Assembly (NCBI GenBank): GCA_001897835.1
Contig: MKUN01000032.1
Coordinates: 1-49,481, forward strand
Direction of reading: 5' to 3'
DNA: 49,481 bases
Source: Bacteroidetes bacterium 46-16
GTDB taxonomy: Bacteria > Bacteroidota > Bacteroidia > Chitinophagales > Chitinophagaceae
Shown: one piece after another, positions 27,301 through 33,830 of the stretch
How the letters are laid out: each line of letters begins with the position of its first letter
Position numbering within the stretch: the first letter of the stretch is position 1
Made by a program: the position numbers and the translations under genes
Notes under the pieces: generated by a model
What the model was told of the DNA's origin: nothing
The model's database searches: none
What the model saw: only the letters and a program-made list of their open reading frames with translations

Positions 27301-28801
27301 GGTACAATACTTTCGGGTTACTGCTATCCGGCGGAATATCTTCGGCAAACTCACCCACCTGGTACACCTTACCATTTGTGGTCGTATAGCGGTAGGCTAC
27401 TGCCAGTATATCGTCGGGGTTCAGTTGCGTGTTCAGCGATATATAGCCTAGTTGCGGGTTAAAACTAAATTCTGATGGGTTCAGCTTACGCGCCGTCGTG
27501 CGTTCAAAATCCTGTTGCTGTGTAAGCCCTATTGATACTGCCGATGCAGTGGCAAATCCCTGTTGCCTGCCGTTGGGGTTTTGCAGCAATTGGTCATACA
27601 GCAGGTTGGTCCTGTTATCGGGGAACGCCGGTTGTGTGGGGTTCGTAAGCGATGTCAGGTAAGGTTTATTTTCACCCAGGTCGGTAAAGGCCAGTACATC
27701 GCGTATATTGTCCACAGCGCCCGTTCGGTTGGTTACCCACACTTCTATCTTGTTTACGTTTATCTGCGAGTTGATGATCGGGAAATTGGCCAGCGCTTTG
27801 TTGTAGTTATCGTAAAAGTACTGCGCCAGCAGGAAGTGTTTGTTCTCTTCGTAATCGTCGGCTTTTATCGCGAACTGTTGTGTCTGCGAGCCACCCTGTA
27901 TAGTAAGGCTGTTTCGTTTCGATTTTTGCTGCGATACCACACCCGTTACCCACAGCCTGCCGAACTGCAACTGTGTCTTTAAACCAAAGAGCGATTGCAC
28001 ACCGTTGATCAGGTTGCTCTTCAACGGGAAGCTCACATTACCAGCTTCTATTTTTTTGATGATCTCATCTTCCTTGCCGGTGTATTCCAGTTTTTGTACG
28101 TTCTGGTAGTCGAAGGTGGCTTTGGTATTATTGCTGATGTTCAGCTTCAGTTTATCACCCACGGTTGCCAGCAGGTTGATGTTCATCTGCATGTCGAAGT
28201 CGAACACGCCATACTTCTGTGCGCGCTGCACCAGTGTGGGATTTTTGATATTCTGCCAGTTGCCGCCAAAGGTGATATCGATATTACCCTGTGGGCGTAC
28301 CTGTATCTCGTTACCGCCGAAGATGCGGTCAAATAAGCCCTCGCGATACATCTGCGGCAGTTCCGGCTTTTTGTTGAAGATGGTCAGCGCATCCAGCCTG
28401 CGTTTCCAATAGGCCTGCTCATCCTGCTGGGCGCGGTACTTCAGGTACTCGTCCATCGTCATGTAGCTGGGATTGCGTATATAGTCGCTGCCTATCTTAT
28501 CGTAGTAGTAGTAATTGCTGTCATCGGGATTGTACTCTACCTCCTGCTGCATATTGGCCGGGTCCTGCAGGTCCATGGCATGGTAGTTATTGTTATCATG
28601 CGCAGGGTTACCGGTATTATCCTCTATCGGGAACACCAGTTTGCGGGCCGTATCTGCAGCCTTTTGTGCTTTTTGTGTATCGTCCGGGTCGGGGTCAAAG
28701 AAGAACGGGTCCTTATGACCGCGCGCAGCAGCATTTGCTATAGCCGCTACCACCGCTATAAAGACCAAAAATTTATATCCAAAATTGCTTTTTCCCTTCA
28801 A
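21314..28801 (-). CDS. sprA: SprA (Sov), outer-membrane translocon of type IX secretion (2,495 aa)
   Basis: SprA forms the giant outer-membrane barrel through which type IX secretion substrates leave the periplasm; it is needed for secretion and gliding in Bacteroidota. A signal peptide (about residues 8-27) is followed by DPFFFDPDPDDT, long beta-rich regions with family stretches such as VRPQGNIDITFGGNWQNI, LDPEGSVYIDDFEGT (about residue 830) and VWFNELRMVGL (about 1,500), and a C-terminus ending in RAGIMLRFTFAQ with a terminal aromatic-type strand. A Lys/Arg/Asp-rich low-complexity insert lies at about residues 1,905-2,015. Length is normal. ruvA lies 22 bases upstream on the same strand. 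Confidence 0.97.
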   Translation of the reverse strand: MKGKSNFGYKFLVFIAVVAAIANAAARGHKDPFFFDPDPDDTQKAQKAADTARKLVFPIEDNTGNPAHDNNNYHAMDLQDPANMQQEVEYNPDDSNYYYYDKIGSDYIRNPSYMTMDEYLKYRAQQDEQAYWKRRLDALTIFNKKPELPQMYREGLFDRIFGGNEIQVRPQGNIDITFGGNWQNIKNPTLVQRAQKYGVFDFDMQMNINLLATVGDKLKLNISNNTKATFDYQNVQKLEYTGKEDEIIKKIEAGNVSFPLKSNLINGVQSLFGLKTQLQFGRLWVTGVVSQQKSKRNSLTIQGGSQTQQFAIKADDYEENKHFLLAQYFYDNYNKALANFPIINSQINVNKIEVWVTNRTGAVDNIRDVLAFTDLGENKPYLTSLTNPTQPAFPDNRTNLLYDQLLQNPNGRQQGFATASAVSIGLTQQQDFERTTARKLNPSEFSFNPQLGYISLNTQLNPDDILAVAYRYTTTNGKVYQVGEFAEDIPPDSSNPKVLYLKLLKGTSARPNYPIWHLMMKNIYTLGGLGVSKEDFRLNVLYQDPGGGEKRYLPEGPKAGVPLLTLLNLDRLNFQNDPSPDGIFDFVDGITINTQQGKIIFPVLEPFGEDLKPALGNNAQLERKYLYQILYDSTKTIARQFQQTNRYVIKGSYKSASSSEIFLGGFNIPQGSVSVSAGGTRLIENQDYQIDYGLGKIKILNQGILNSGIPINIQYEDNATFGFQQQNFMGARFDYYLNKKLALGGTFMRLTERPFTQKTTFGEDPIKNTVLGIDANYQSESPGLTRALDKLPLYSTTAPSFINATGEVASLLPGHPKQINSLDPEGSVYIDDFEGTSSAYDLKFPANAWSLASTPFGAHDKSGNVLFPEAGDNNKLTYGYNRARLAWYFIEPTLVDPGGGVPDYVKNDPNQHYIRMVQTQDIFPQRSVTTLQNATSTLDLGYYPKDKGPYNFDYTNVDANNKLVNPEKRWGGIMRPIEYSDFEASNVQYVEFWLMDPFINNPNSQGGELYINLGNVSEDVLKDSRKFFENGIPYPANTDQLDPTSWGYVPKFQQQITRAFDNDPAARAVQDVGYDGADDDAERNVFFGDYLQKLAQHVNAAALAAAQADPSGDDYKYYRDASYDNSGAGVLERYKYFNNPQGNSPVTDPNSSFSTSATTLPESEDINKDNTLNESESYYEYRVDLKPNMPEGSNYIVNKITTHPKLPNGSYEDETWYQFKIPIREYQQRVGDIGDFRAIRFIRMYMTGFKDSAIARFAQLQLGRNQWRTYQFSLQAPGENIPEPDIKSNNFTVTTVSVEENSGRQPIPYVIPPGVNRQQAAVANGQNVQLNEQALSLQTCTLKDGDARGVYKEIGVDMRQFSELRMFMHAESQVGQQPLKDGDVKGFIRIGSDFTNNYYEYQVPLKITNPGASDPDAVWPEANRMDLVLNDLVNAKTERNNQGLPSYVPYATTGSKGNTIIVVGNPNIGDAKTIMLGILNPKKTTQTPDDDGLGKCVEVWFNELRMVGLDEKAGYAAAGKVNLQLADLGNVNLSGSMHTQGYGNIDQKVDQRFKDNFYQYNASTNLNMGKLMPRKWGVQLPLFLGYSQNVSNPEFNPYDLDVKYKDELNAAATGKQRDSFKKAAQDYTSITSVNLTNVRILGDPDKQKSKVHPWSVKNFDLSYAYNRQFKRNPTIESDNLVNNKLGLGYTYNIKSKSIEPFKRTFKSRSKWLSLIRDINFNPLPSNVTFRTDLNKIMDETQVRNISDGPYKIEPTYYKNFTWNRLYTLRWELARSLSFDFTATNNSRIDEPYGRANTKAKRDTLWHNIERLGRNTNYTQSFNSSYNTPLQKIPVLDWTNLRLSYNANYTWTGASQLARDLGNTISNTQTKQVTGELNFVSLYNKNRWLRAINQPPRHNKKKESKPKNTGAGNVNVKDLRTGDKNKNVQQMRDNDDDVVRPPDPNAKNQDENKKKAEQSPKERIEAALMAAKAANMSDHQLDSLRKVLEQKEHDRQKAEKAKRKAARKAARKARRNINPEVSPAVRFVGRLLTMVKRTTVNYTENAGTILPGYLDSTKVLGINTSSGAPGIDFVYGYQPNQQWVESQSGSNRLSTDSLFNAQFQQTYSQNFNLQTTLEPFPDFRIDISLTKTFSKAHNELYKDTSYAHDGSAFEHLNPYESGSFNISYIGLNTLFKSSGANSGVYNQFLANREVISQRLGNANPYTNGANDPNDPNYKKGYTQYSQDVLIPAFIAAYSGKNANDVALIDYSGNGIRFNPFKNYKPMPNWRVTYNGLSKLPVFRDILSSMTLTHAYTGTMSMNSFNTSLLYQDIYGLSAPSFIDSSSGNYIPFYQVPNLTISEQLSPLLKIDAQFRNNLTASVGLNKTRTVSLNMLDYQVSETKSTEYQIGFGYRVKGLRLPFAVLGVRKLKNDLTFKVDVGLRDDRTSNNYLSQNIGITTRGQKVVTISPTIDYIVNDQLTLRMFYDRRQSIPYVSSSYPITTTRAGIMLRFTFAQ

Positions 28802-28823
28802 AACTTTTTGTGTGCTTCGTGGT

Positions 28824-29402
28824 TTATAATGATCTTAATGCCTGTTTTATCAACTCTTCTACGCTTAGCTCACCGGCATTATGTACCTTTTTCAGCGCTG
28901 CTTCGGCCATGCTCCTGCCAATACCCAGGTTCACTAATGCAATTAACGCGTCATCTTCCTTTGTATTGTGTGCCACACGCGGTTTTGCGCCTGTATTTTC
29001 GCTGCGCAGCAGCTTGCCTTTTAGTTCCAGTATTATTCTTTGTGCTGTTTTGGCACCTATGCCTTTTACACGCTCCAGCGTGCGGCTGTCTTCATGTGCC
29101 ACGGCCCGTTCCAGTTCGTCGGGTGTGAGTGATGATAGTATGATGCGGGCTGTGGCCGCCCCTACACCGCTTATGGCCAGCAGCGCCCTGAATGTGCTGC
29201 GCTCATCTTCTTCGGCAAAACCGTACAGCACCCATGCGTCTTCGCGCACCTGCAGGTGCATGAAAAGCCTGCAGCGCTCCAGCGACTGCACCTTACTGTA
29301 CGTTTGCAGGGTGATGTTAACCTCGTAGCCTACACCACCAACATCCATGTGTAATACAGACGGTGACCTGTATGTCAGCTCACCTTCGAGGTATGCAAAC
29401 AT
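28824..29402 (-). CDS. ruvA: Holliday junction helicase subunit RuvA (192 aa)
   Basis: RuvA binds four-way DNA junctions and loads RuvB. The start MFAYLEGELTYRSP is an OB-fold, GFAEEDERSTFRALLAISGVGAATA holds the first helix-hairpin-helix, and LERVKGIGAKTAQRIILELK the second. The C-terminal RuvB-contact domain (DDALIALVNLGIGRSMAEAAL) is complete. It is followed by sprA after 22 bases, so the two are probably one transcript. Confidence 0.97.
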   Translation of the reverse strand: MFAYLEGELTYRSPSVLHMDVGGVGYEVNITLQTYSKVQSLERCRLFMHLQVREDAWVLYGFAEEDERSTFRALLAISGVGAATARIILSSLTPDELERAVAHEDSRTLERVKGIGAKTAQRIILELKGKLLRSENTGAKPRVAHNTKEDDALIALVNLGIGRSMAEAALKKVHNAGELSVEELIKQALRSL

Positions 29403-29510
29403 ATTACCTTTCGTTTCTTACTTGGTTCAGGCTTCAAAATACTGTATTTATAGCAATTAGCCTGAAAAACATGCATCAAATTATTGCTTCCTTTTTTAGA
29501 TATATAAATA

Positions 29511-29541
29511 AAAAAAGCGGCATGTTTTATTTGCCGCTTTT
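29511..29541. terminator. Terminator between ruvA and the outer-membrane protein gene
   Basis: AAAAGCGGCA (29513-29522) and TGCCGCTTTT (29532-29541) pair around a 9-nt loop, with an A run before and a T run after. On the minus strand it ends the gene at 29562-30548. Confidence 0.85.
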
Positions 29542-29561
29542 CTATGCTGAAATACCTTTGT

Positions 29562-30548
29562 TTAACGGTTCTCATCATCATACCACCACCATGGCGTTCT
29601 CCTCGATTTTACTTTGTAGAAGAAGGTGATATTGATAACGGAATAAGCGTCGTTCACTGATTTATTACCACGCACATCACCTACGCTGCGGTTGGCATAG
29701 TTGGTGATCTGCCACGATTTGTCATACATCTCGCGGGCTACCTGTGCCTTATCGGGGTCCAGGTGGGTATCAAACTGGTTGGGGTCCACATAGTTAGTGC
29801 TCACGTTATCAAGATAATCGGTAAAGCAATAGTGGTATATGTATTCAAGACCCAGGTCCAGTTTTTCGCCCAGGCTCCAGCGTACGCCGATACCCAGGGG
29901 AACTTCCATCTGCCAGTAGTTGATCTCTTCAGGATAGCCTGCGCCCCATCCGTCGCCTTCCAGGTGCAGATCCTTCAGGTTCACCCATTTGGGCTGTTGT
30001 GTACCGCCGCGGCTGGGCAGTATGCCCTGCGGGTTGAAATGGAAGTAACCGAAACCGGCCAGCAGGTAAGGGTTGAACCGGCCCCTTGCTGTGCGGGGGC
30101 CTATGTTCAGCCTGCGGGGGTTGAACTCGAACATCAGGTTGGCTTCCCACATATTGGTGCGCACTTCCAGGTTGCGCACATAGCGCTGGTAGTAGTCGTC
30201 TGATATGTAGGTGGCTTTCCTTGCATTGCCTTCATTCCACTTGTCGGTAGCATATAGGGTACCATAGTTAAGGCCCAGCCTCAGGCAGAGTGCGGGGTGT
30301 ATGGTGTAACGGCCAAAAAGCCCGCCCATAAAGCAGGGACGGTCGAGGTAACTGCCATTACTATAATGGTCCATTATTTTTTTGGTGCCAATATCTGCCC
30401 ATAGGTCCGTCATACCGAAGTTGATGCCAAGCGCCCAGCCCGATGGTTCCACGTAGTCTTTACGCTGTATCCTCTGGGCCTCAGTGCTTGTAACAGTCGC
30501 CGCTACGATACCGATGGCTAAAATGCTACGGATAAATTTCTTCCGCAT
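29562..30548 (-). CDS. Outer-membrane beta-barrel protein, DUF6089-like (328 aa)
   Basis: A signal peptide (about residues 1-24, ending TEAQ) is followed by GWALGINFGMTDLWADIG and repeated alternating strands with aromatic ends (PCLRLGLNYGTLY-like, NPYLLAGFGYFHFNP, PLGIGVRWSLGEKLDLGLEYIYHY). The C-terminus SVINITFFYKVKSRR forms the last strand, followed by WWWYDDENR. This layout matches Bacteroidota outer-membrane barrels of the DUF6089/PorT-like kind. The role is unknown. It is a one-gene unit ended by a strong terminator. Confidence 0.8.
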   Translation of the reverse strand: MRKKFIRSILAIGIVAATVTSTEAQRIQRKDYVEPSGWALGINFGMTDLWADIGTKKIMDHYSNGSYLDRPCFMGGLFGRYTIHPALCLRLGLNYGTLYATDKWNEGNARKATYISDDYYQRYVRNLEVRTNMWEANLMFEFNPRRLNIGPRTARGRFNPYLLAGFGYFHFNPQGILPSRGGTQQPKWVNLKDLHLEGDGWGAGYPEEINYWQMEVPLGIGVRWSLGEKLDLGLEYIYHYCFTDYLDNVSTNYVDPNQFDTHLDPDKAQVAREMYDKSWQITNYANRSVGDVRGNKSVNDAYSVINITFFYKVKSRRTPWWWYDDENR

Positions 30549-30580
30549 GTTATGTTATTTTAGCGTTGAAGATAAAAAAA

Positions 30581-31360
30581 TTATTTGCCTTTAAAAATAG
30601 CTTTTCTTTTTTCAAGGAAAGCGCCCGTTCCCTCACGCATATCTTCGGTGCTGAAACAGGCACCGAATCTCCTGATCTCGTTGGCAAACCCGCTGCTTTC
30701 GCCGCGGGCCGCTTCATTCACGCAATATATAACATTTGTTACAGCTATCGGAGCTTTTCCCTGTATTTTTTGGCATATTTCTTTGGCTTTGCCCAGCAGC
30801 TCGGCCAGTGGCAGCACATGGTTCACAAGGCCCAGTTCCTTAGCCTCGGCAGCACCTGCCATATCGCCGGTCATCATCAGTTCCATCGCTTTGCCCTTGC
30901 CTATGAGCTGTGTGAGGCGTTGTGTGCCGCCATAACCGGGTATCAGGCCCAGGTTCACTTCGGGCTGGCCGAATTTGGCATTCTCGCTGGCTATGCGGAA
31001 GTGGCAGGCCATGGCCAGCTCGCAACCGCCACCCAATGCAAAGCCGTTAACGGCGGCTATCACGGGTTTGGGACAGTTCTCTATTTTGTCGAAGACGAGC
31101 TCCTGGCCTTTGCGGGCCAGCGCTTCGCCGCCTGCGGCATCCAGGGCGGTAAATTCTGATATATCGGCACCGGCCACGAAGGCCTTTTCGCCTGCGCCGG
31201 TGAGTATCACGGTCTTTATTTCGGCATTATTATATACTTCGTCCATTGCTTTGCCCAGCTCTTCTATCACGTCTTTGTTCAGCGCATTCAGCTTGTCGGG
31301 GCGGTTGATGGTGATGACCATGGTGCCTTCCTGCAAGTCTGTTAGTAGTGTGTTATACAT
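30581..31360 (-). CDS. Enoyl-CoA hydratase/isomerase (259 aa)
   Basis: A crotonase-fold enzyme that hydrates enoyl-CoA in beta-oxidation or a related route. The oxyanion hole is in AFVAGADISEF, and both catalytic Glu residues are present (GGGCELAMACHFRIAS and GQPEVNLGLIPGYGGTQRL), so hydratase activity is likely. The closest types are short-chain enoyl-CoA hydratases and PaaF; with paa genes in the window it could serve phenylacetate degradation, but this is inference. The B12-binding gene lies 20 bases upstream on the same strand. Confidence 0.93.
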   Translation of the reverse strand: MYNTLLTDLQEGTMVITINRPDKLNALNKDVIEELGKAMDEVYNNAEIKTVILTGAGEKAFVAGADISEFTALDAAGGEALARKGQELVFDKIENCPKPVIAAVNGFALGGGCELAMACHFRIASENAKFGQPEVNLGLIPGYGGTQRLTQLIGKGKAMELMMTGDMAGAAEAKELGLVNHVLPLAELLGKAKEICQKIQGKAPIAVTNVIYCVNEAARGESSGFANEIRRFGACFSTEDMREGTGAFLEKRKAIFKGK

Positions 31361-31380
31361 TTATTATTATTTGTGATTTG

Positions 31381-31794
31381 TTATCTGTGCTCTGCCGCCC
31401 ATTCGGCTATATATTCGGCTATTTTATGTGTGGGCTCGCCGGGGCCGAAGAGCCTGCCCACGCCCATGGCATTGAGCTGCTCCATATCCTGCCCGGGTAT
31501 GATGCCCCCTCCTGTCAGTAATACATCGTCCATGCCCTGCTCCTTCATCAGTGCCAGCACGCGCGGAAAAACGGTCATATGCGCACCACTGAGTATGCTG
31601 ATGCCTATGGCATCCACATCTTCCTGCAGGGCGGTGTTCACCACCATCTCCGCCGTCTGGCGCAGGCCGGTATAGATCACCTCCATACCCGCATCGCGCA
31701 GGGCGGTGGCTATAACCTTGGCGCCGCGGTCGTGGCCATCGAGGCCTACCTTGGCTACCAGTACACGTATGGGCCGGTTCAGCTTAGCTGTCAT
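31381..31794 (-). CDS. Stand-alone B12-binding domain, methylmalonyl-CoA mutase type (137 aa)
   Basis: The protein is only the C-terminal cobalamin-binding domain of methylmalonyl-CoA mutase. The base-off motif D-x-H-x-x-G is seen as LDGHDRG (His21), followed by SGAHM (the S-x-L-type loop region) and [11 protein letters not shown]. In two-part mutases (such as archaeal-type or isobutyryl-CoA mutase-like enzymes) this domain is a separate chain that pairs with a large subunit. No large-subunit gene is in the window. It is in an operon with the enoyl-CoA hydratase. Start is the ATG at 31792-31794. Confidence 0.92.
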   Translation of the reverse strand: MTAKLNRPIRVLVAKVGLDGHDRGAKVIATALRDAGMEVIYTGLRQTAEMVVNTALQEDVDAIGISILSGAHMTVFPRVLALMKEQGMDDVLLTGGGIIPGQDMEQLNAMGVGRLFGPGEPTHKIAEYIAEWAAEHR

Positions 31795-31855
31795 ATTGCA
31801 TCATTCAAAAAAACGCGGGTAAAAGTAATGATTTATTGCAGGCTTGCATAAAAAG

Positions 31856-32920
31856 CTAGAAATACCTGCTGACCTTTCGGTCTTTAATGGGCTCGCCAGC
31901 CATAGTATATAGCCGCTCGCGCAGGTATAGGGGTATCTCATAGTATTCCTTGCTTTTGTAGGGCGGTATGAGCTTCAGGGTGCCATCGGGGAGGCGGTAG
32001 GTGATGCCAGGGATGTGTTCCGCAGGTACCTCATCCCCCGGCCCCTTCTCCATGGATGGAGAAGGGGAGGTGTTTTCTGTTTTCATAGATGGAGAAGGGG
32101 AGGAATTTCCGGTTTCCGGTTCGTTTTTTATTTCCGGTTTTTGTGGCGGGGTATCGCTGAAAGCCTTTACTGTTATGCCATATGACGTTTCAGTGCAATT
32201 TCTGGTCGTTACCGGTTTGTCGGCTTGGGGATCGGTGCCGGGCGTTTGGGCCTCACCCCGACCCTCTCCAAAGGAGAGGGAGGTGTCATTGGCGGGGGTA
32301 TCGGTGTTGTCGTGAGATTGCTTCGTCGCGCTTGGCTCAGAGGCCGGGCTGGCTTCTCGCAATGACGCGAGTGAATTTATTTCACTTGCAGATAAGAAGC
32401 GGGTGACTTTGTGGAGCCGGAGGATGTGGGGGTCTTGTTTGGGGGTTGGGGGCTCATATTCGATATCGAAAGGGGCAAAGCCTTCGGGGTTGCGGGATTT
32501 GAGGAAGTCATCGGCATAATAAGTAAGAGTCTTTACCAGTTCCAGGTTCTGCGGCAGGATGAATGATAGGAACTTCTTCATCATCTCGGAATACTGACCC
32601 TGAGTATGGCCTTTCTGTATGCGACCAATGGTCATGACCATTTTGCGGAATATCTCGGCTTCCTGCACTGTGGGGTAACGCTTGCCCTGCCCGCGCTGAC
32701 GGATGTCTTCATTCAGCTCCTGCACCTGGGAGAGAAAGTTCTCGGCTATGAGGGAGGGCATAAGCCGGGAGTTGGAGCGCAGGCGTTTCCAGTCGCCCTG
32801 CTTCATCCATAAATAAATGGTCTTTTCGCTGACGCCGATGATGCCAGCGATCTCTTTTTGTGTTTTGCCTGTTTCGAAGAAGAGGCTGCGCGCGAGGCGC
32901 TCTTTTGGGTTTTGTTCCAT
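31856..32920 (-). CDS. Helix-turn-helix protein, terminase-small-subunit-like, with absorbed repeats (354 aa)
   Basis: The N-terminal 50 residues form a helix-turn-helix (KTQKEIAGIIGVSEKTIYLWMKQGDW) like those of phage terminase small subunits. Residues about 60-160 are helical, and the last 50 (GITYRLPDGTLKLIPPYKSKEYYEIP) are again ordered. The middle, about 183-298, is low in structure and coincides with dispersed DNA repeats: SLASLREASPASEPSATKQS at 184-204, SLSFGEGRGE at 213-223 and two SPSPSM blocks at 273-298. The repeats preserve the frame. DNA binding is likely; the biological role is unknown. Nothing nearby is clearly phage. Confidence 0.75.
   Translation of the reverse strand: MEQNPKERLARSLFFETGKTQKEIAGIIGVSEKTIYLWMKQGDWKRLRSNSRLMPSLIAENFLSQVQELNEDIRQRGQGKRYPTVQEAEIFRKMVMTIGRIQKGHTQGQYSEMMKKFLSFILPQNLELVKTLTYYADDFLKSRNPEGFAPFDIEYEPPTPKQDPHILRLHKVTRFLSASEINSLASLREASPASEPSATKQSHDNTDTPANDTSLSFGEGRGEAQTPGTDPQADKPVTTRNCTETSYGITVKAFSDTPPQKPEIKNEPETGNSSPSPSMKTENTSPSPSMEKGPGDEVPAEHIPGITYRLPDGTLKLIPPYKSKEYYEIPLYLRERLYTMAGEPIKDRKVSRYF
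32029..32073. repeat. Dispersed GC-rich palindromic repeat, copy A
   Basis: CCCCTTCTCCATGGATGGAG and the mirrored AAGGGGAGG arm form a palindrome headed by CTCATCCCCCGG. It lies inside the helix-turn-helix gene, in frame. Confidence 0.75.
32083..32104. repeat. Dispersed repeat, copy B (half unit)
   Basis: CATAGATGGAGAAGGGGAGG matches the right half of copy A, 10 bases further on in the same gene. Confidence 0.7.
32249..32286. repeat. Dispersed repeat, copy C
   Basis: GGCCTCACCCC, then CCCTCTCC-AAA-GGAGAGGG. It is nearly identical to copy E at 41134-41169 in reverse orientation. It lies in frame inside the helix-turn-helix gene. Confidence 0.8.
32310..32372. repeat. Second repeat type inside the helix-turn-helix gene
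   Basis: A GC-rich stretch with GAGATTGCTTCGTCGCGC at one end and CTCGCAATGACGCGAG at the other. From memory it resembles a short repeat common in Bacteroidota intergenic DNA; no second copy was found in the window. Confidence 0.5.
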
Positions 32921-32931
32921 TTGATAAGGTT

Positions 32932-32973
32932 TGGCCTCACCCCCGGCCCCTCTCCATTTATGGAGAGGGGAGT
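32932..32973. repeat. Dispersed repeat, copy D
   Basis: GGCCTCACCCCCGG, then CCCCTCTCCATTTATGGAG and AGGGG. This is the fullest copy of the family and lies 12 bases upstream of the helix-turn-helix gene start. Confidence 0.8.
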
Positions 32974-33210
32974 TTGTAGGGTTTGGTGGTTAATAAATGT
33001 TTGGCGAGGGAGTCTTGATGTAGCTGTGTTGCAAAGCTCAGCAGAAGACACCCCTGAATGTTTTTGAGATGACCTCGAAAGCATTCGTCCTCCCGCCTTG
33101 CGGGACTGTAAGCCGCCAAGAGGGGGAATTGCCATATCCGCCGCCGTTGGAAAAACTTAGGCGGACAAGCAAAGGTCTGATGCGGAGGGGAAAGGGGAAA
33201 ATCGAATTTT

Positions 33211-33262
33211 TATGATACCCCGTTTTTAGGGGTATGATACCCTGATTTTTGGGGTATGGTAC
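33211..33262. repeat. 22-bp palindromic unit in tandem (two and a half copies)
   Basis: Unit 1 (33211-33232) and unit 2 (33233-33254) each begin TATGATACCC, have a T-rich centre, and end GGGG; a third partial unit (TATGGTAC) follows. Unit 1 is palindromic (ATACCCC/GGGGTAT across the junction). Units differ at four positions in the middle. Confidence 0.8.
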
Positions 33263-33469
33263 TGCTATTTTTTAGCTTAAGTGATTGATGAGCAGGGGGT
33301 GATAAAATGAAAGTGAAATTGCAGGAATTGGCACCTGGTTTTAGAGGTTTGCCGGGCGCGAGTGGCACAAGTACGCTATGCTCGGAAGGCTAGGTGACAA
33401 ACTTGCGCCGGCAGGGGAATGAAAGTAAAATTGGGTGAAATTAACGCTTTATGGCTATGACTGGCAGCA

Positions 33470-33499
33470 AAAAGAAAAAGGCTACCGATGGGTAGCCTT
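33470..33499 (-). terminator. Terminator of the small DUF1737-like gene
   Basis: AAGGCTACC-CATC-GGTAGCCTT followed by TTTCTTTTT on the minus strand, 19 bases past the stop at 33518. Confidence 0.85.
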
Positions 33500-33517
33500 A
33501 ATAACGAAATTCAAAAC

Positions 33518-33688
33518 CTATTCATGTATCGCGTACTTAACCATTGGTTGATTTAACTCCTTCCGATATTCGGAAGATGTAAAACTTCCCCAAGGTTGCC
33601 AGCCCTCTTTGATGTGTTTATTAACTTCTTCAATTAAAGCATTAGGCGCAGTAGCAAAAACTACCATGTAAGCCACTATAGTTCCCAT
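33518..33688 (-). CDS. Small protein resembling DUF1737 (56 aa)
   Basis: The ATG at 33686-33688 opens a 56-codon frame that ends at TAG 33518. It reads TIVAYMVVFATAPNALIEEV, then KHIKEGWQPWGSF and MVKYAIHE. The pattern strand - helix with VN-x-x-I-x-EGWQP-x-G - strand with a final MV is that of DUF1737-type small domains, known as stand-alone proteins of unknown function. A good terminator follows, which supports it as a real gene. It sits at the left end of the AT-rich island. Confidence 0.7.
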   Translation of the reverse strand: MGTIVAYMVVFATAPNALIEEVNKHIKEGWQPWGSFTSSEYRKELNQPMVKYAIHE

Positions 33689-33830
33689 TGTTTTGGTTTT
33701 TTACAGTCAAATTATTTTGACCATATAGAAAACTCATAAAAACGCCGGGATATTTCATTTAAATAGTTATAATGTTGTTAATACGGTGGGCTACGTGTAA
33801 ATGGGTATAGTTACCGAGAAATATACTATT

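Larger units (their letters stand above)
32921..33469. other. Repeat-filled spacer without a credible gene
   Basis: About 550 bp without coding signs. It contains dispersed repeat copy D (32932-32973), a GC-rich piece with CCCGCCTTGCGGG (around 33090-33130), CCGCC/GGCGG arms near 33140-33165, the tandem palindrome at 33211-33262, and a GC-rich stretch at about 33355-33415. The frames that cross it read through the repeats and are not genes. Confidence 0.6.

Noticed and set aside
31856-32920. Prophage remnant around the terminase-like helix-turn-helix gene
   Set aside because: No large terminase, portal, capsid or integrase gene and no attachment site are seen; the single helix-turn-helix is not enough.
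32803-33135. 110-codon minus-strand frame in the repeat spacer
   Set aside because: Its protein is only translated repeat DNA plus the antisense of the helix-turn-helix gene.
33211-33262. CRISPR array
   Set aside because: The 22-bp units follow each other without spacers and no cas gene is in the window.
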